Assembly (NCBI GenBank): GCA_963728445.1
Contig: CAVSJO010000001.1
Location: 62,001 to 126,000 of the forward strand
DNA: 64,000 nt
Reading direction: 5' to 3'
Source of the DNA: CAVSJO01 sp963728445
GTDB taxonomy: Bacteria; Gemmatimonadota; Gemmatimonadetes; Longimicrobiales; RSA9
Made by a program: the position numbers and the translations under genes. Below the pieces are notes generated by a model. It saw only the letters and a program-made list of their open reading frames with translations. It was not told the origin of the DNA and searched no databases. Within the stretch, counting starts at the first letter, position 1, and each line of letters starts with the position of its first letter. Of the stretch, positions 44,776 to 52,180 are shown piece after piece.

Positions 44776-45969
44776 CTATGCGAAGAGGAGGTTCTCGACG
44801 AACGTCTCGAGCTGGATCTGCAGCCCGTCGAAGCTGGTCATGCGCTCCTCGAACTCCGTGAGGAAGTACGGTACGCCGGCGGCGTCCAGCGCGTGGGCGT
44901 ACGCGACCTGCTCGTCCAGGCCGGGCTCGCACATCTTGGCCGCCGCGACGATGGCGGCCTCGGCCCGGGCGCCGGCGATCCGCTCCAGCAGCATCCTCTC
45001 CTTCGGCTTGCGCAGGTCATGCTGCACGGGGCTGTACGACGACGAATCGACGTAGGCCCGGGCCAGCGCGAGCACCGGATCGCGGGCGTCGCCGTCCAGC
45101 GGCACGTCCCCGGTGATCCAGCGCATGCCGATGAGCAGGTCGTCGTCCACGACGTAGACGAACTGCGCGATGGAGCGGAGGAGGTCGAGCGGCGGCTGCT
45201 CGCAGAAGCCGCCCTCGAAGACCACACGCATGCGGTCCTGGGGACGGGCCTCACGCTGGCGGATCCGGGGCAGCACGCGGCGGAGCAGCGCGTTGTGCTC
45301 CTCTCGCAGGATGAGCCCGCCGATGGCCGTCAGCACCCACGCCTCGTCCACCGGCAGCAGCCACGGCGTCTCCCGCTTGATGGCGTACAGCTCCCGCAGC
45401 AGCGCGCGGTTCTCGTTGTAGACCCCGACGGAGGCGCGGAGCGCGTCGTCGGCCACGACGTGGCCGCCCCCCGCCTCGATGTCCCCGAGCACGCGGCGAT
45501 ACTCCTCCGCGAGCCACCCCACCGAGGCGGCGGAGTTGGGGTTCTGGGGCAGGTAGAGGATCTGCGCGGGCTCGACGAGGTTGCGGGCCCAGATCGCTGC
45601 CAGGTTGCGGGCGCCGTCGCAGATGGGGTGCGTCACGAAGAGGTCCGGCCGCAGCCGGTCCGACAGCGCCAGCTCCAGGGTGGTGCGAAGGATGGAGCAC
45701 AGGTAGCTGCCAAAGTGGGAGTCGGCCTCGCGCCGCTCCACCTGCGCGCCCCTCAGCTTCACCGGCAGCCATCCGGCGGCGTGAGCCAGCTCCTCGGGGA
45801 AGTAGACCTGGAAATGCCCCAGCACCTTCCCGCCCTCCTCCCGCCAGCGGCGAACGGTGGGGAAGTCCGTGTCCTCCACCACCTCCCGGCACCGGGCCAG
45901 GACCTCGTCCAGCGGCTCGGCACCGTCGAAATCCAGGAGGCGGCGCTCCGTTTCGAAGTGGGTGCTCAT
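44776..45969 (-). CDS. bzdN: Benzoyl-CoA reductase catalytic-type subunit, BzdN/BcrC-like
   Basis: The protein has 397 residues from ATG 45967-45969. It is the second D-component-type subunit, with GKVLGHFQVYFPEELAHAAG, SHFGSYLCSILRTTLELAL, FVTHPICDGARNLAAIW, LYLPQNPNSAAS and AAKMCEPGLDEQ. The cysteines of SYLCSIL, HPICDG and AKMCEP match the three Fe-S ligands of the BcrC/BzdN group. PEELxxAAGxxP(V)xLxG is the family signature of substrate-binding D components. It overlaps the dch stop codon by one base (TGATG), so translation is coupled. Eight bases separate it from bzdO. The order N-O-P-Q equals that of the Azoarcus bzd operon. Confidence 0.9.
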   Translation of the reverse strand: MSTHFETERRLLDFDGAEPLDEVLARCREVVEDTDFPTVRRWREEGGKVLGHFQVYFPEELAHAAGWLPVKLRGAQVERREADSHFGSYLCSILRTTLELALSDRLRPDLFVTHPICDGARNLAAIWARNLVEPAQILYLPQNPNSAASVGWLAEEYRRVLGDIEAGGGHVVADDALRASVGVYNENRALLRELYAIKRETPWLLPVDEAWVLTAIGGLILREEHNALLRRVLPRIRQREARPQDRMRVVFEGGFCEQPPLDLLRSIAQFVYVVDDDLLIGMRWITGDVPLDGDARDPVLALARAYVDSSSYSPVQHDLRKPKERMLLERIAGARAEAAIVAAAKMCEPGLDEQVAYAHALDAAGVPYFLTEFEERMTSFDGLQIQLETFVENLLFA

Positions 45970-46757
45970 CAGGCGTCGCTCCAGACCGGGGGACGCTTCT
46001 CCATGAACGCCGCGATGCCTTCCCGGGCGTCGCCGAGGCTCTGCAGATCGCGAAGGTAGAGATGCTCCGCGCCCCGCAGCGCCCCGGTGCTCGTCTGATC
46101 CAGCCCCGTCACGACGGCCCGCTTCGCCAGTCGCAGTACCGGCCGGCTCAGGGCCGCCAGGCCCGCGACGTATGCGTCCAGCTCGGCGTCGAAGTCCTCG
46201 GCGCTCAGCACGCGCGTCACCAGGCCCATCGCCGCCGCTTCGTCCGCGTCCACCGCTCGGCCCGTCAGGATCAGGTCGAGGGCCCGCTGCGGGCCCACGC
46301 GGCGCGGCAGCAGCGCAGCCGCAGCCGGGGGGAAGACGCCCAGTCGGATCTCGGGCTGTCCGATCTTCGCGCCGGCCCGGGCGAGGACGACGTCGCAGGC
46401 GAGGGCCAGCTCGCACCCGCCGCCAAGGGCGGCTCCGTTCAGCGCGGCGACGACCGGCGCTTCGAGGCCCAGCAGCCGTTCCACCACCTCGTGGAAGAGG
46501 CGGATCATGGGCTCGGTGCGGTCCGGCGTGTGGTCCGCCACGTCGATCCCTGCGCAGAACGCCCGGCCCGCACCGCGGAGCACGACCACGCGCACCGAGT
46601 CGTCCCCGTCGAGCGACGCCAGCGCGCGGGCCATCTCCGCGAGCGCGGTCCGATCCAGGATGTTCAGCGGTGGGCGATCGAGCGTGAGGACGGCGACGTC
46701 GCCCGGCGCATGATCGAGGCGCACCGTGCCCGCCTCGAGGCGGGCCGAGGCGCTCAC
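45969..46757 (-). CDS. dch: Cyclohexa-1,5-diene-1-carbonyl-CoA hydratase
   Basis: The 262-residue crotonase-fold protein has VAVLTLDRPPLNILDRTALAEM, VVVLRGAGRAFCAGIDVADH and LEAPVVAALNGAALGGGCEL, the last two forming the oxyanion hole. The ACDVVLARAGAKIGQPEIRLG segment follows. The AGIDVADH and MIRLFHEVVERL segments are the pattern of Dch rather than ordinary enoyl-CoA hydratases, although an ordinary hydratase cannot be fully excluded by eye. Dch adds water to the diene made by benzoyl-CoA reductase, giving 6-hydroxycyclohex-1-ene-1-carbonyl-CoA, the Had substrate. It overlaps oah by four bases and bzdN by one, inside the same operon. Confidence 0.82.
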   Translation of the reverse strand: MSASARLEAGTVRLDHAPGDVAVLTLDRPPLNILDRTALAEMARALASLDGDDSVRVVVLRGAGRAFCAGIDVADHTPDRTEPMIRLFHEVVERLLGLEAPVVAALNGAALGGGCELALACDVVLARAGAKIGQPEIRLGVFPPAAAALLPRRVGPQRALDLILTGRAVDADEAAAMGLVTRVLSAEDFDAELDAYVAGLAALSRPVLRLAKRAVVTGLDQTSTGALRGAEHLYLRDLQSLGDAREGIAAFMEKRPPVWSDA

Positions 46758-47851
46758 GACGCGCCCGCGGGCACGCCGCCCGCGCCGTTGCCCGCCGGCA
46801 CCGCTGCCACCACCTCCTCACCGCACACGCCGCAGTAGTGAAACTCGGCGGGGATCCCCTCCGCACCGCACGCCTGGCACGTCAGCGCCGGGGGACCGAA
46901 CAGGAACTCGCTCGAGCCACCCTCCGCCGCCCGGCGGCGGATCTCCGCGTAGCGCGGCGCCCGCTTCTGCACGAACGCGCGCATCCCCTCCCACGGCTCC
47001 AGGCTCGCGTAGTGAACGGACAGCCAGTCCCCAGCGTGCCCGATGGTCTGGCTCCACGCCAGCTCCTTCCAGAAGTTCACCTGCTGCTTGGTGTATCGGA
47101 CGCACTCGGGGAACTGCTGGAGGAGCTTCGCGCTCAGGTCGGCGACCGCCTCGTCCAGGCGCGAAAGGTCGATGGCGTAGCCGTCCTCGCCCCGCTGAGC
47201 CTTCTCGATCTGCTCCGCGGTCGCGCCCTCGATGAACGCTCCGCTCCGGGTCACCGACGGAACCACCCGGTTCACCAGCCCCCACTCGAGGCACTGCCCG
47301 GCCGGGATGCGGCCGTTGAAGAGGAGCATCTCCCGGGCACGGCGGTCGCCGATGAGGATCGGCAGCCACTGCGTCGCCCCGCCGGCCGCCACGCTGCCCA
47401 CCCGCGTGCCCACCTGCCCGATCCATGCGTGCTCCGCCATGACGGCCAGATCGCACGCCATCTGCGACTCGTTGCCTCCACCCACCGCCATCCCGTTCAG
47501 CCGCGCGATCACGGGCTTGCCGCACTGCACGATGCTCTCGAGGTAGCGACGGAAAAGCCGCATATACTTCCAGTAGTCCCGAGGCTTCGCCGTGTACCGC
47601 TCCTCGTACTCCTTCACGTCGCCGCCCGTGCAGAACGCCCGCGTGCCCGCGCCCGTGTAGACCACCACGCCGACGGTGTCGTCGAAGGCGGCGTCCTCGA
47701 AGGCGGCGACGAGCTCCCGCAGCGCCTCCGTCGAGTACGCGTTGTAGTTATGGGGGCGATCGATCGTGATGGTCGCGACCTGGTCACGCTTCTCGTACAG
47801 GATCTCGCGAAAGCCGAAATCCCCGGCCGACGTGGGCTCGAACGCGCCCAT
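46754..47851 (-). CDS. oah: 6-oxocyclohex-1-ene-1-carbonyl-CoA hydrolase
   Basis: The protein has 365 residues from ATG 47849-47851, preceded by AGGAGGAAGGA; an upstream in-frame ATG at 47884 would bury that site. It has a crotonase domain (ATITIDRPHNYNAYSTEALREL, VVVYTGAGTRAFCTGGDVKEYE, CGKPVIARLNGMAVGGGNESQ). A C-terminal extension carries a four-Cys zinc-ribbon-like motif (LTCQACGAEG and FHYCGVCGEE). This long form, with FCTGGDVKEY and the tail, matches Oah of anaerobic aromatic degraders (about 360-377 aa). Oah hydrates and hydrolytically opens the ring, giving 3-hydroxypimelyl-CoA. As the first structural gene it is 60 bases from the paaX-like gene. Confidence 0.85.
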   Translation of the reverse strand: MGAFEPTSAGDFGFREILYEKRDQVATITIDRPHNYNAYSTEALRELVAAFEDAAFDDTVGVVVYTGAGTRAFCTGGDVKEYEERYTAKPRDYWKYMRLFRRYLESIVQCGKPVIARLNGMAVGGGNESQMACDLAVMAEHAWIGQVGTRVGSVAAGGATQWLPILIGDRRAREMLLFNGRIPAGQCLEWGLVNRVVPSVTRSGAFIEGATAEQIEKAQRGEDGYAIDLSRLDEAVADLSAKLLQQFPECVRYTKQQVNFWKELAWSQTIGHAGDWLSVHYASLEPWEGMRAFVQKRAPRYAEIRRRAAEGGSSEFLFGPPALTCQACGAEGIPAEFHYCGVCGEEVVAAVPAGNGAGGVPAGAS

Positions 47852-47911
47852 TCCTTCCTCCTCGATCAGGGAGGTCGGCCGCACCGGCCCCGACGGGCCG
47901 GGTCGCCGGCC

Positions 47912-48787
47912 TCAGGTCACCGACGACTCCTCGACGTCCGCCTCGTCCGGCGACGCCTCTCCCACAGGGGACTCCACCACTGATTCCAGGAACCGGTCCG
48001 CCGGACCCTCGAGCAGGTCGTGATACGCCTGGAAGAGGGCCTGCGCGCACTCCCCCGCCCAGTCGGGTGGTTGCAGCGGGCCGGGCAGGAACGGGTCGAC
48101 GAGGGGGAATTCCCGGTATTCGTGCACCAGGTCGAAGCGGCGGACGTACGCGTCCTCCGGCGCGATGGAGCCGGTGCCCGCCTTCTTCAGATCCGCGAAC
48201 GGGGTGAGATGGCGATCGACGAACGCCTCGTAGCGGGCGTTCACCTCGCCGAGGTTCCAGCACTGCGCGACGAGCTCGGGAGCCTTCGCGTAGCCCAGGT
48301 GCCGGCCGCGGAAATACTGCACGTACTCCCGTACGCCCAGCTCTTCCGCCACGTCGTCCACCCGCGTCCGCACGTCGTACGGCGAAAGCCACAGCCCGTT
48401 GCCCAGCGACCCGAAGCCCAGCCACGAGAGCCGGACCCGCAGCCCGTCCCGCGCCGGGCGGCGCTCCTCCGGGATCGAGTACGCCAGCAGCGTCCACTCC
48501 CCGTCCCACTCCTGCGGTCGCTCCGGGTGATAGATCCGGGCCTCCCCCTCCTCCAGCAGCCGCCGGCCGCGCTCCGTCAGGTCGTAGTAGGCGCGGCGTC
48601 CCTCCCGACGGGCCTCGAGCCATCCGCGGCTCGCCATCCTCGACAGCACGGTCCGCGCGTGTCCCGGCGTCACTCCGAGCGGCTCCATCAGGGCGATGAG
48701 CGAGCCGACCCAGACGGGACCAGGGCGATGCAGCAGGAAGTCGCCGAAGAGGGTGAAGACCAGATCCGAGGGGCTGCGTGCAGGCAC
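47912..48787 (-). CDS. PaaX-family transcriptional repressor
   Basis: The protein has 291 residues from GTG 48785-48787, which has GCGAGGAG about ten bases upstream; a longer reading from 48847 adds a basic stretch and is less likely. It starts DLVFTLFGDFLLHRPGPVWVG, followed by the winged helix VTPGHARTVLSRMASRGWLEARREGRRAYYDLTERG in span 35-75. It continues with DGEWTLLAYSIPEERRPARD and YVRRFDLVHEYREFPLVDPFLP, the effector and dimer parts of PaaX. PaaX senses phenylacetyl-CoA and represses aerobic phenylacetate genes. Here it leads an anaerobic benzoyl-CoA operon, so an aryl-CoA effector such as benzoyl-CoA is likely but inferred. The gene is divergent from a MaoC gene. Confidence 0.88.
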   Translation of the reverse strand: MPARSPSDLVFTLFGDFLLHRPGPVWVGSLIALMEPLGVTPGHARTVLSRMASRGWLEARREGRRAYYDLTERGRRLLEEGEARIYHPERPQEWDGEWTLLAYSIPEERRPARDGLRVRLSWLGFGSLGNGLWLSPYDVRTRVDDVAEELGVREYVQYFRGRHLGYAKAPELVAQCWNLGEVNARYEAFVDRHLTPFADLKKAGTGSIAPEDAYVRRFDLVHEYREFPLVDPFLPGPLQPPDWAGECAQALFQAYHDLLEGPADRFLESVVESPVGEASPDEADVEESSVT

Positions 48788-48848
48788 GGCTGGCAATCTC
48801 CTCGCTCGGGAACGCCGGCTGCGTCGGAGCCACGGGCCGGCAGGCAAA

Positions 48849-48886
48849 TATTACAGTATTGCAACTGTCGTAGTATGAACGTAATA
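48849..48886. promoter_or_regulatory. Candidate PaaX operator / divergent promoter
   Basis: The short AT-rich island between the paaX-like gene and the maoC gene has nested inverted repeats: TATTAC (48849-48854) with GTAATA (48881-48886), and ACAGT (48853-48857) with ACTGT (48864-48868). The half AGTAT occurs twice (48855-48859, 48872-48876). It is strikingly AT-rich for this DNA. Control of both divergent genes by the repressor is inferred. Confidence 0.5.
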
Positions 48887-48924
48887 CTTCGGAGAAGTCA
48901 AGGATCTTCGTTCGGAGGGGGACC

Positions 48925-49425
48925 ATGGAAAACGGGTCGGGACCGGCGGCGGGCGAGCGGGAAGAGTCAGAGGCGTCGCTACGGTGGGAGGATTTCACGC
49001 CCGGGCGGAGGTTCACCACGGGAGCGCGGGTGGTGACGCAGGCGGACGTGGAGGCGTTCGCGGAGGTGTCGGGGGACCGGAACCCTCTGCATCTGGACGA
49101 GGAGGCCGGGCGTGCGAGCGCGTTCGGACGCCGCGTCGCGCACGGGGCACTGGGGCTGTCCGTGGCGACGGGACTGATGAACCAGCGCCGGCTGACGGCA
49201 GGGACGCTGGTCGCGCTCCTGGGCGTCCGCTGGGACTTCCGTCGACCCCTCTTTCCCGGCACGAAGGTCACGCTGGAGCTCGAGGTGGCGTCGCGGCGGC
49301 CGACGTCGAAGGCGGATCGGGGAGTCGTCGCGCTGGCGGCGCGCCTGCTCTCCGGGGGCGGAGAACTCCTGCAGGAGGGGGAGCTCCGCGTGCTGGTGCT
49401 CCGGCGCGAGCCGCCATCCGCCTGA
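48925..49425 (+). CDS. MaoC-like (R)-enoyl-CoA hydratase/dehydratase
   Basis: The 166-residue protein starts at ATG 48925 after CGGAGGGGGACC. It has one MaoC hot-dog domain: LRWEDFTPGRRFTTGARVVTQAD, AFAEVSGDRNPLHLDEEAGRAS and RRVAHGALGLSVATGLM. The D-x-N-P-x-H motif (SGDRNPLHLD) gives the catalytic Asp and His. The family hydrates trans-2-enoyl-CoA substrates to (R)-3-hydroxyacyl-CoA. It is divergent from the paaX-like gene across a candidate operator. It may therefore serve the lower part of benzoyl-CoA (pimelyl-CoA) breakdown or phenylacetate use, but this is inference. It is soluble. Confidence 0.85.
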   Translation: MENGSGPAAGEREESEASLRWEDFTPGRRFTTGARVVTQADVEAFAEVSGDRNPLHLDEEAGRASAFGRRVAHGALGLSVATGLMNQRRLTAGTLVALLGVRWDFRRPLFPGTKVTLELEVASRRPTSKADRGVVALAARLLSGGGELLQEGELRVLVLRREPPSA

Positions 49426-49576
49426 CGGTCGCGAACGGACGAGGCTCGAGCGGTCGTGCGCGTCGTATCCGCGTTGCCGTGGACGTCGCCCTTCGCCATC
49501 GTCTCGGGAGGGGAGGGCGCCGGGATCTCGGGCGGGACGGGGAGACGCGGATCATGGTTGAAAGGCGGGTGCACGG

Positions 49577-50527
49577 ATGAGGGCTGCGCGGACGGGGCTC
49601 GGGCTGGTGGCGCTCGGGGTGACGGGGCTGCTCGGCGGCGCCTCTGCTTCAGGCTCGACTGCCGGGGCCCCTGCCGTGCCGGCGCCGCACGCGGACTCCA
49701 CTGTCGTCGTGCTGCTCGGGACGGGCACGCCGTATCCGGATCCGCACCGACAGGGACCGGCGACGGCGGTCGTGTACGGCGAACGCGTATTCCTCTTCGA
49801 CGCGGGCACGGGCGTGGAGCGGCAGCTCCGGGCGGCGAAGCTGCCCATCGGCGGTGTGACGGCGCTCTTCGTGACGCACCTCCACAGCGACCACACGCTG
49901 GGGTATCCGGATCTGATCCTCACCTCGTGGGTCATGCGCCGGGCGGCGCCCCTGGAGGCCTATGGACCGCCGGGGCTGCAGGCGATGACCGACGACGTCA
50001 TGGCGGCGTGGTCGGAGGACATCCGCATCCGCACCGAAGGGCTGGAGCGTGAGGTGCCCGGCGGCCAGCGAGTGGACGTGCACGAGATCGGACCCGGCGT
50101 CGCCTACGACAGCGCGGGCGTGCGCATCACGGCGATCCCGGTGCTCCACGGAAGCTGGGCCCACGCCTATGGATACCGCATCGACACGCCGGACCGCAGC
50201 GTGGTGATCTCGGGGGATACGCGTCCGGCCCCGGCCCTGGAGGCGGCGGCCCGCGGCGTCGACGTGCTCGTGCACGAGGTCTATCCGGCCGGCCGCGTCG
50301 CGCCGGAGGACCGGCCCGGGGGCTCCCACTGGCCCGAGTACCTGAAGCAGTTCCACACCTCGGACGTGGAGCTCGGCGGCATCGCCGCCCGGGCGCAGCC
50401 GAAGCTGCTGCTCCTCACCCACGTGATCTGGTCGGGTGCGTCTCCCGACGAGGTCGTGGCGGGGATACGGAAGGGCGGGTACCGGGGGAGTGTGGTGGTG
50501 GGGGAGGATTTGATGAGGCGGGAATGA
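49577..50527 (+). CDS. Secreted MBL-fold metallo-hydrolase (RNase Z-like)
   Basis: The 316-residue protein starts at ATG 49577. A signal peptide (TGLGLVALGVTGLLGGASAS) and a short Ala/Pro linker lead to the beta-lactamase fold. VVVLLGTGTPYPDPHRQGP is a strand-1 motif of the ElaC/RNase Z-like group. LFVTHLHSDHTLGYPDLIL gives HxHxDH. VVISGDTRPAPAL and LLLLTHVIW supply the later Asp and His zinc ligands. The export signal sets it apart from cytoplasmic RNase Z, so it is more likely an arylsulfatase- or phosphodiesterase-like hydrolase. The substrate is unknown. It stands alone and ends in a repeat array. Confidence 0.86.
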   Translation: MRAARTGLGLVALGVTGLLGGASASGSTAGAPAVPAPHADSTVVVLLGTGTPYPDPHRQGPATAVVYGERVFLFDAGTGVERQLRAAKLPIGGVTALFVTHLHSDHTLGYPDLILTSWVMRRAAPLEAYGPPGLQAMTDDVMAAWSEDIRIRTEGLEREVPGGQRVDVHEIGPGVAYDSAGVRITAIPVLHGSWAHAYGYRIDTPDRSVVISGDTRPAPALEAAARGVDVLVHEVYPAGRVAPEDRPGGSHWPEYLKQFHTSDVELGGIAARAQPKLLLLTHVIWSGASPDEVVAGIRKGGYRGSVVVGEDLMRRE

Positions 50528-50605
50528 CTGCGGGCGGGGTACTGCGGGCGAGGTACTGCGGGCGAGTACTGCGGGCGAGGACTGCGGGCGAGGACTGCGG
50601 GAGGG
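50528..50605. repeat. Five tandem copies of a 13-14 bp GCGGGCGAG unit
   Basis: Units read TGCGGGCGGGGTAC, TGCGGGCGAGGTAC, TGCGGGCGAGTAC, then two TGCGGGCGAGGAC, ending TGCGGGAGGG. They begin one base after the metallo-hydrolase stop codon and end at the stop codon of the convergent TerB gene. This is the cleanest copy of the family also found at 3407-3532, 13746-13792 and 16386-16513. Confidence 0.92.
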
Positions 50606-51178
50606 TTACTCCTCCTCTGCTGCTCGTTTGCGGGCGGCGGCGAGGTAGCCGGGCTTGAGGTCGAGGAGGTTGGCGATCTTGCGCAGCAGGTACGCCTCGT
50701 GGCGGGCGATGCGGCCGTCGGCGAGGATCACGCCCCACATGATCTCCGCGAGCAGCGTCTTCTGGCCCAGGTCGTAGCTGCTGCGGACCAGGTTCGTGAA
50801 CTGGTACAGGTCGATGGCCGCGGCGCGCTCGGCCTCGGCCAGACGGATCAGCTCCTGCGCGGTCGCTTCGTCGAGGTCGAAGTGGCGGCGCATGACCGCC
50901 TCGATGTGGTCCCGCTCCACGTCGGCGAGCTCGTCGTCGGCGTGGGCCAGCTCGAGCAGGAGCGCGCACGCGGCAATGTGCAGGCGGCGTCGCTCCTCCG
51001 GGCTCGCGCCGGCGTCGGCATCAGCCCCAGATTCCCGAGGCTCCCGCGCCGACGGGTCCGCGGCGCCGGCGGCTTCTGCGCCGCCGTCAGCGTCTGCGCC
51101 ACCGGCGTCCGATGCCGCGCCGTTGCCCCCTGACGGGTGCATCTGCCTGTGAAAGAACGTTCGTATGGATTCGAGCAT
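50606..51178 (-). CDS. TerB-like (DUF533/COG4103) helical protein
   Basis: The protein has 190 residues from ATG 51176-51178. The N-terminus (LESIRTFFHRQMHPSGG) is followed by a low-complexity Gly/Ala/Asp linker (about 18-60). A compact all-helical TerB domain follows: HIAACALLLELAHADDELADVE, RHFDLDEATAQELIRLAE and EIMWGVILADGRIARHEAYLLRKIANLLDL. The A-H-A-D-D-E-L and A-D-G-R-I-A-R-H-E acidic clusters are the metal-like motifs of the family. TerB proteins accompany tellurite or stress-response systems, but this uncoupled form is of unknown function. It is soluble and cytoplasmic. Confidence 0.85.
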   Translation of the reverse strand: MLESIRTFFHRQMHPSGGNGAASDAGGADADGGAEAAGAADPSAREPRESGADADAGASPEERRRLHIAACALLLELAHADDELADVERDHIEAVMRRHFDLDEATAQELIRLAEAERAAAIDLYQFTNLVRSSYDLGQKTLLAEIMWGVILADGRIARHEAYLLRKIANLLDLKPGYLAAARKRAAEEE

Positions 51179-51262
51179 GGACTCATCATGGGAAGCGCGG
51201 GGCACGCAGGCAAGCGCCCGCGGCACGCCGGGCGGTCTGCGTCTTGCGCGTATGGGTGAGCC

Positions 51263-51691
51263 GTGAGCGAGCAACCCCCGGCCCGGTACTTTTCCCTCGA
51301 GGAGGCGGAGCGGACGCTGCCCCTCGTGCGGCGCATCGTCGAGGACATCACGCGGGAGTACGGCGACGTCGCCCCGATGGCCGCCCGCCTGCAGGCCCTC
51401 GGGGGCGACGCGGACGCGGCGGCCCGGGACGAGGTCGAGGAGCGCCTCGAGCGCCTGGGCGACCTCGTCTCCGAGCTCCACGAGCTGGGCTGCCTCTTCA
51501 AGGGCTTCGAGGAGGGCCTCGTCGACTGGTACAGCCTCTACGCCGGACGCCCCGTCTTCCTGTGCTGGAAGCTGGGCGAGCCCCGCATCGAGTGGTGGCA
51601 CCAGGTCGACGCCGGCTTCGTCGGCCGCCAGCCCATCCTCGACTCGCAGCGAGGCGCCTTCCACTCCGACGCGCCTGCCCGACGCGGCTGA
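51263..51691 (+). CDS. DUF2203 family protein
   Basis: The protein has 142 residues from GTG 51263. It begins RYFSLEEAERTLPLVRRIVE, has a coiled central helix pair rich in Glu/Arg (DAAARDEVEERLERLGDLVSEL), and then the signature LHELGCLFKGFEEGLVDWYS. LCWKLGEPRIEWWHQVDAGF follows. This pattern (HELGC-KG-xxGLVDFP/WY, then VYLCWxxGExxIxxWH) defines DUF2203, a soluble family of unknown function widespread in bacteria. It is divergent from the TerB gene. Nothing in the neighbourhood assigns a role. Confidence 0.85.
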   Translation: MSEQPPARYFSLEEAERTLPLVRRIVEDITREYGDVAPMAARLQALGGDADAAARDEVEERLERLGDLVSELHELGCLFKGFEEGLVDWYSLYAGRPVFLCWKLGEPRIEWWHQVDAGFVGRQPILDSQRGAFHSDAPARRG

Positions 51692-51803
51692 ACGCGTCCG
51701 AAACGGGTGCGGCTTCGTGCCCGCATCCTCAGACCGTCGGCCGTTCCTTCCTGCCGCCTCTCCCTCCACGAAACTCTTGCCCCCGGGGACGCCCCGGTTG
51801 TAA

Positions 51804-51818
51804 ATAGACATTGTCTAT
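51804..51818. promoter_or_regulatory. Perfect 7-1-7 palindrome, candidate PadR operator
   Basis: ATAGACA-T-TGTCTAT lies in an AT-rich island 46 bases before the padR-like ATG at 51864, in DNA that is otherwise very GC-rich. PadR repressors typically bind such palindromes over their own promoter. Autoregulation of the padR-ADOP operon is inferred. Confidence 0.6.
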
Positions 51819-51863
51819 CATATGGCAGGATCCCAACCGTGGACCCGGAGCGGGGGAGGCGAC

Positions 51864-52180
51864 ATGGCGGGGGAGCTGGAGCAGCTGGTTCTGTTGGCGC
51901 TGATGCGGGTCGGACCGGACGCGGATGCGGCGGCCATCGGGGCGGAGCTGCGCGAGCGGGCGGAGCGGGAGGTGCTGCTGGCGACGCTGCACCGGACGCT
52001 GGCACGGCTGGAGGAGAAGGGGCTCGTGGTGTCGCGGATGGGTGAGCCTACGGCGCGTCGCGGAGGGCGGCGGCGCCGCCACTACGCCATCACGTCGGCG
52101 GGGGGGAGGTGGCGGCGGAGGCGGTGCGAGCGCTGCGCCGGCTTTCGCGCGGTCTCGAGCTGGGCTGGGACGCTCCGTGA
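51864..52180 (+). pseudogene. PadR-family regulator with a frameshift in a G7 tract
   Basis: The reading begins at ATG 51864 after GGGGGAGGCGAC: MAGELEQLVLLALMRVGPDA, then EREVLLATLHRTLARLEEKG and GRRRRHYAITSAG. This is a PadR winged helix. At about 52099 there is a run of seven Gs. The frame as given runs on into unrelated Arg-rich sequence. After a one-base shift the protein finishes EVAAEAVRALRRLSRGLELG to a TGA at 52178-52180, exactly at the GTG of the next gene, as a PadR gene in this operon type should. The break is a homopolymer indel: a sequencing error, a fresh mutation or a phase-variable switch. The gene would be 105-106 aa. Confidence 0.75.

Noticed and set aside
42617..45969. Reading the four subunits as a 2-hydroxyacyl-CoA dehydratase and its activator
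   Set aside because: That enzyme has one ATPase homodimer; here two distinct ATPases and the Oah/Dch/Had neighbours fit benzoyl-CoA reductase.
49577..50527. Naming the metallo-hydrolase as tRNA 3-prime RNase Z
   Set aside because: It carries a signal peptide, so a cytoplasmic tRNA enzyme is unlikely.
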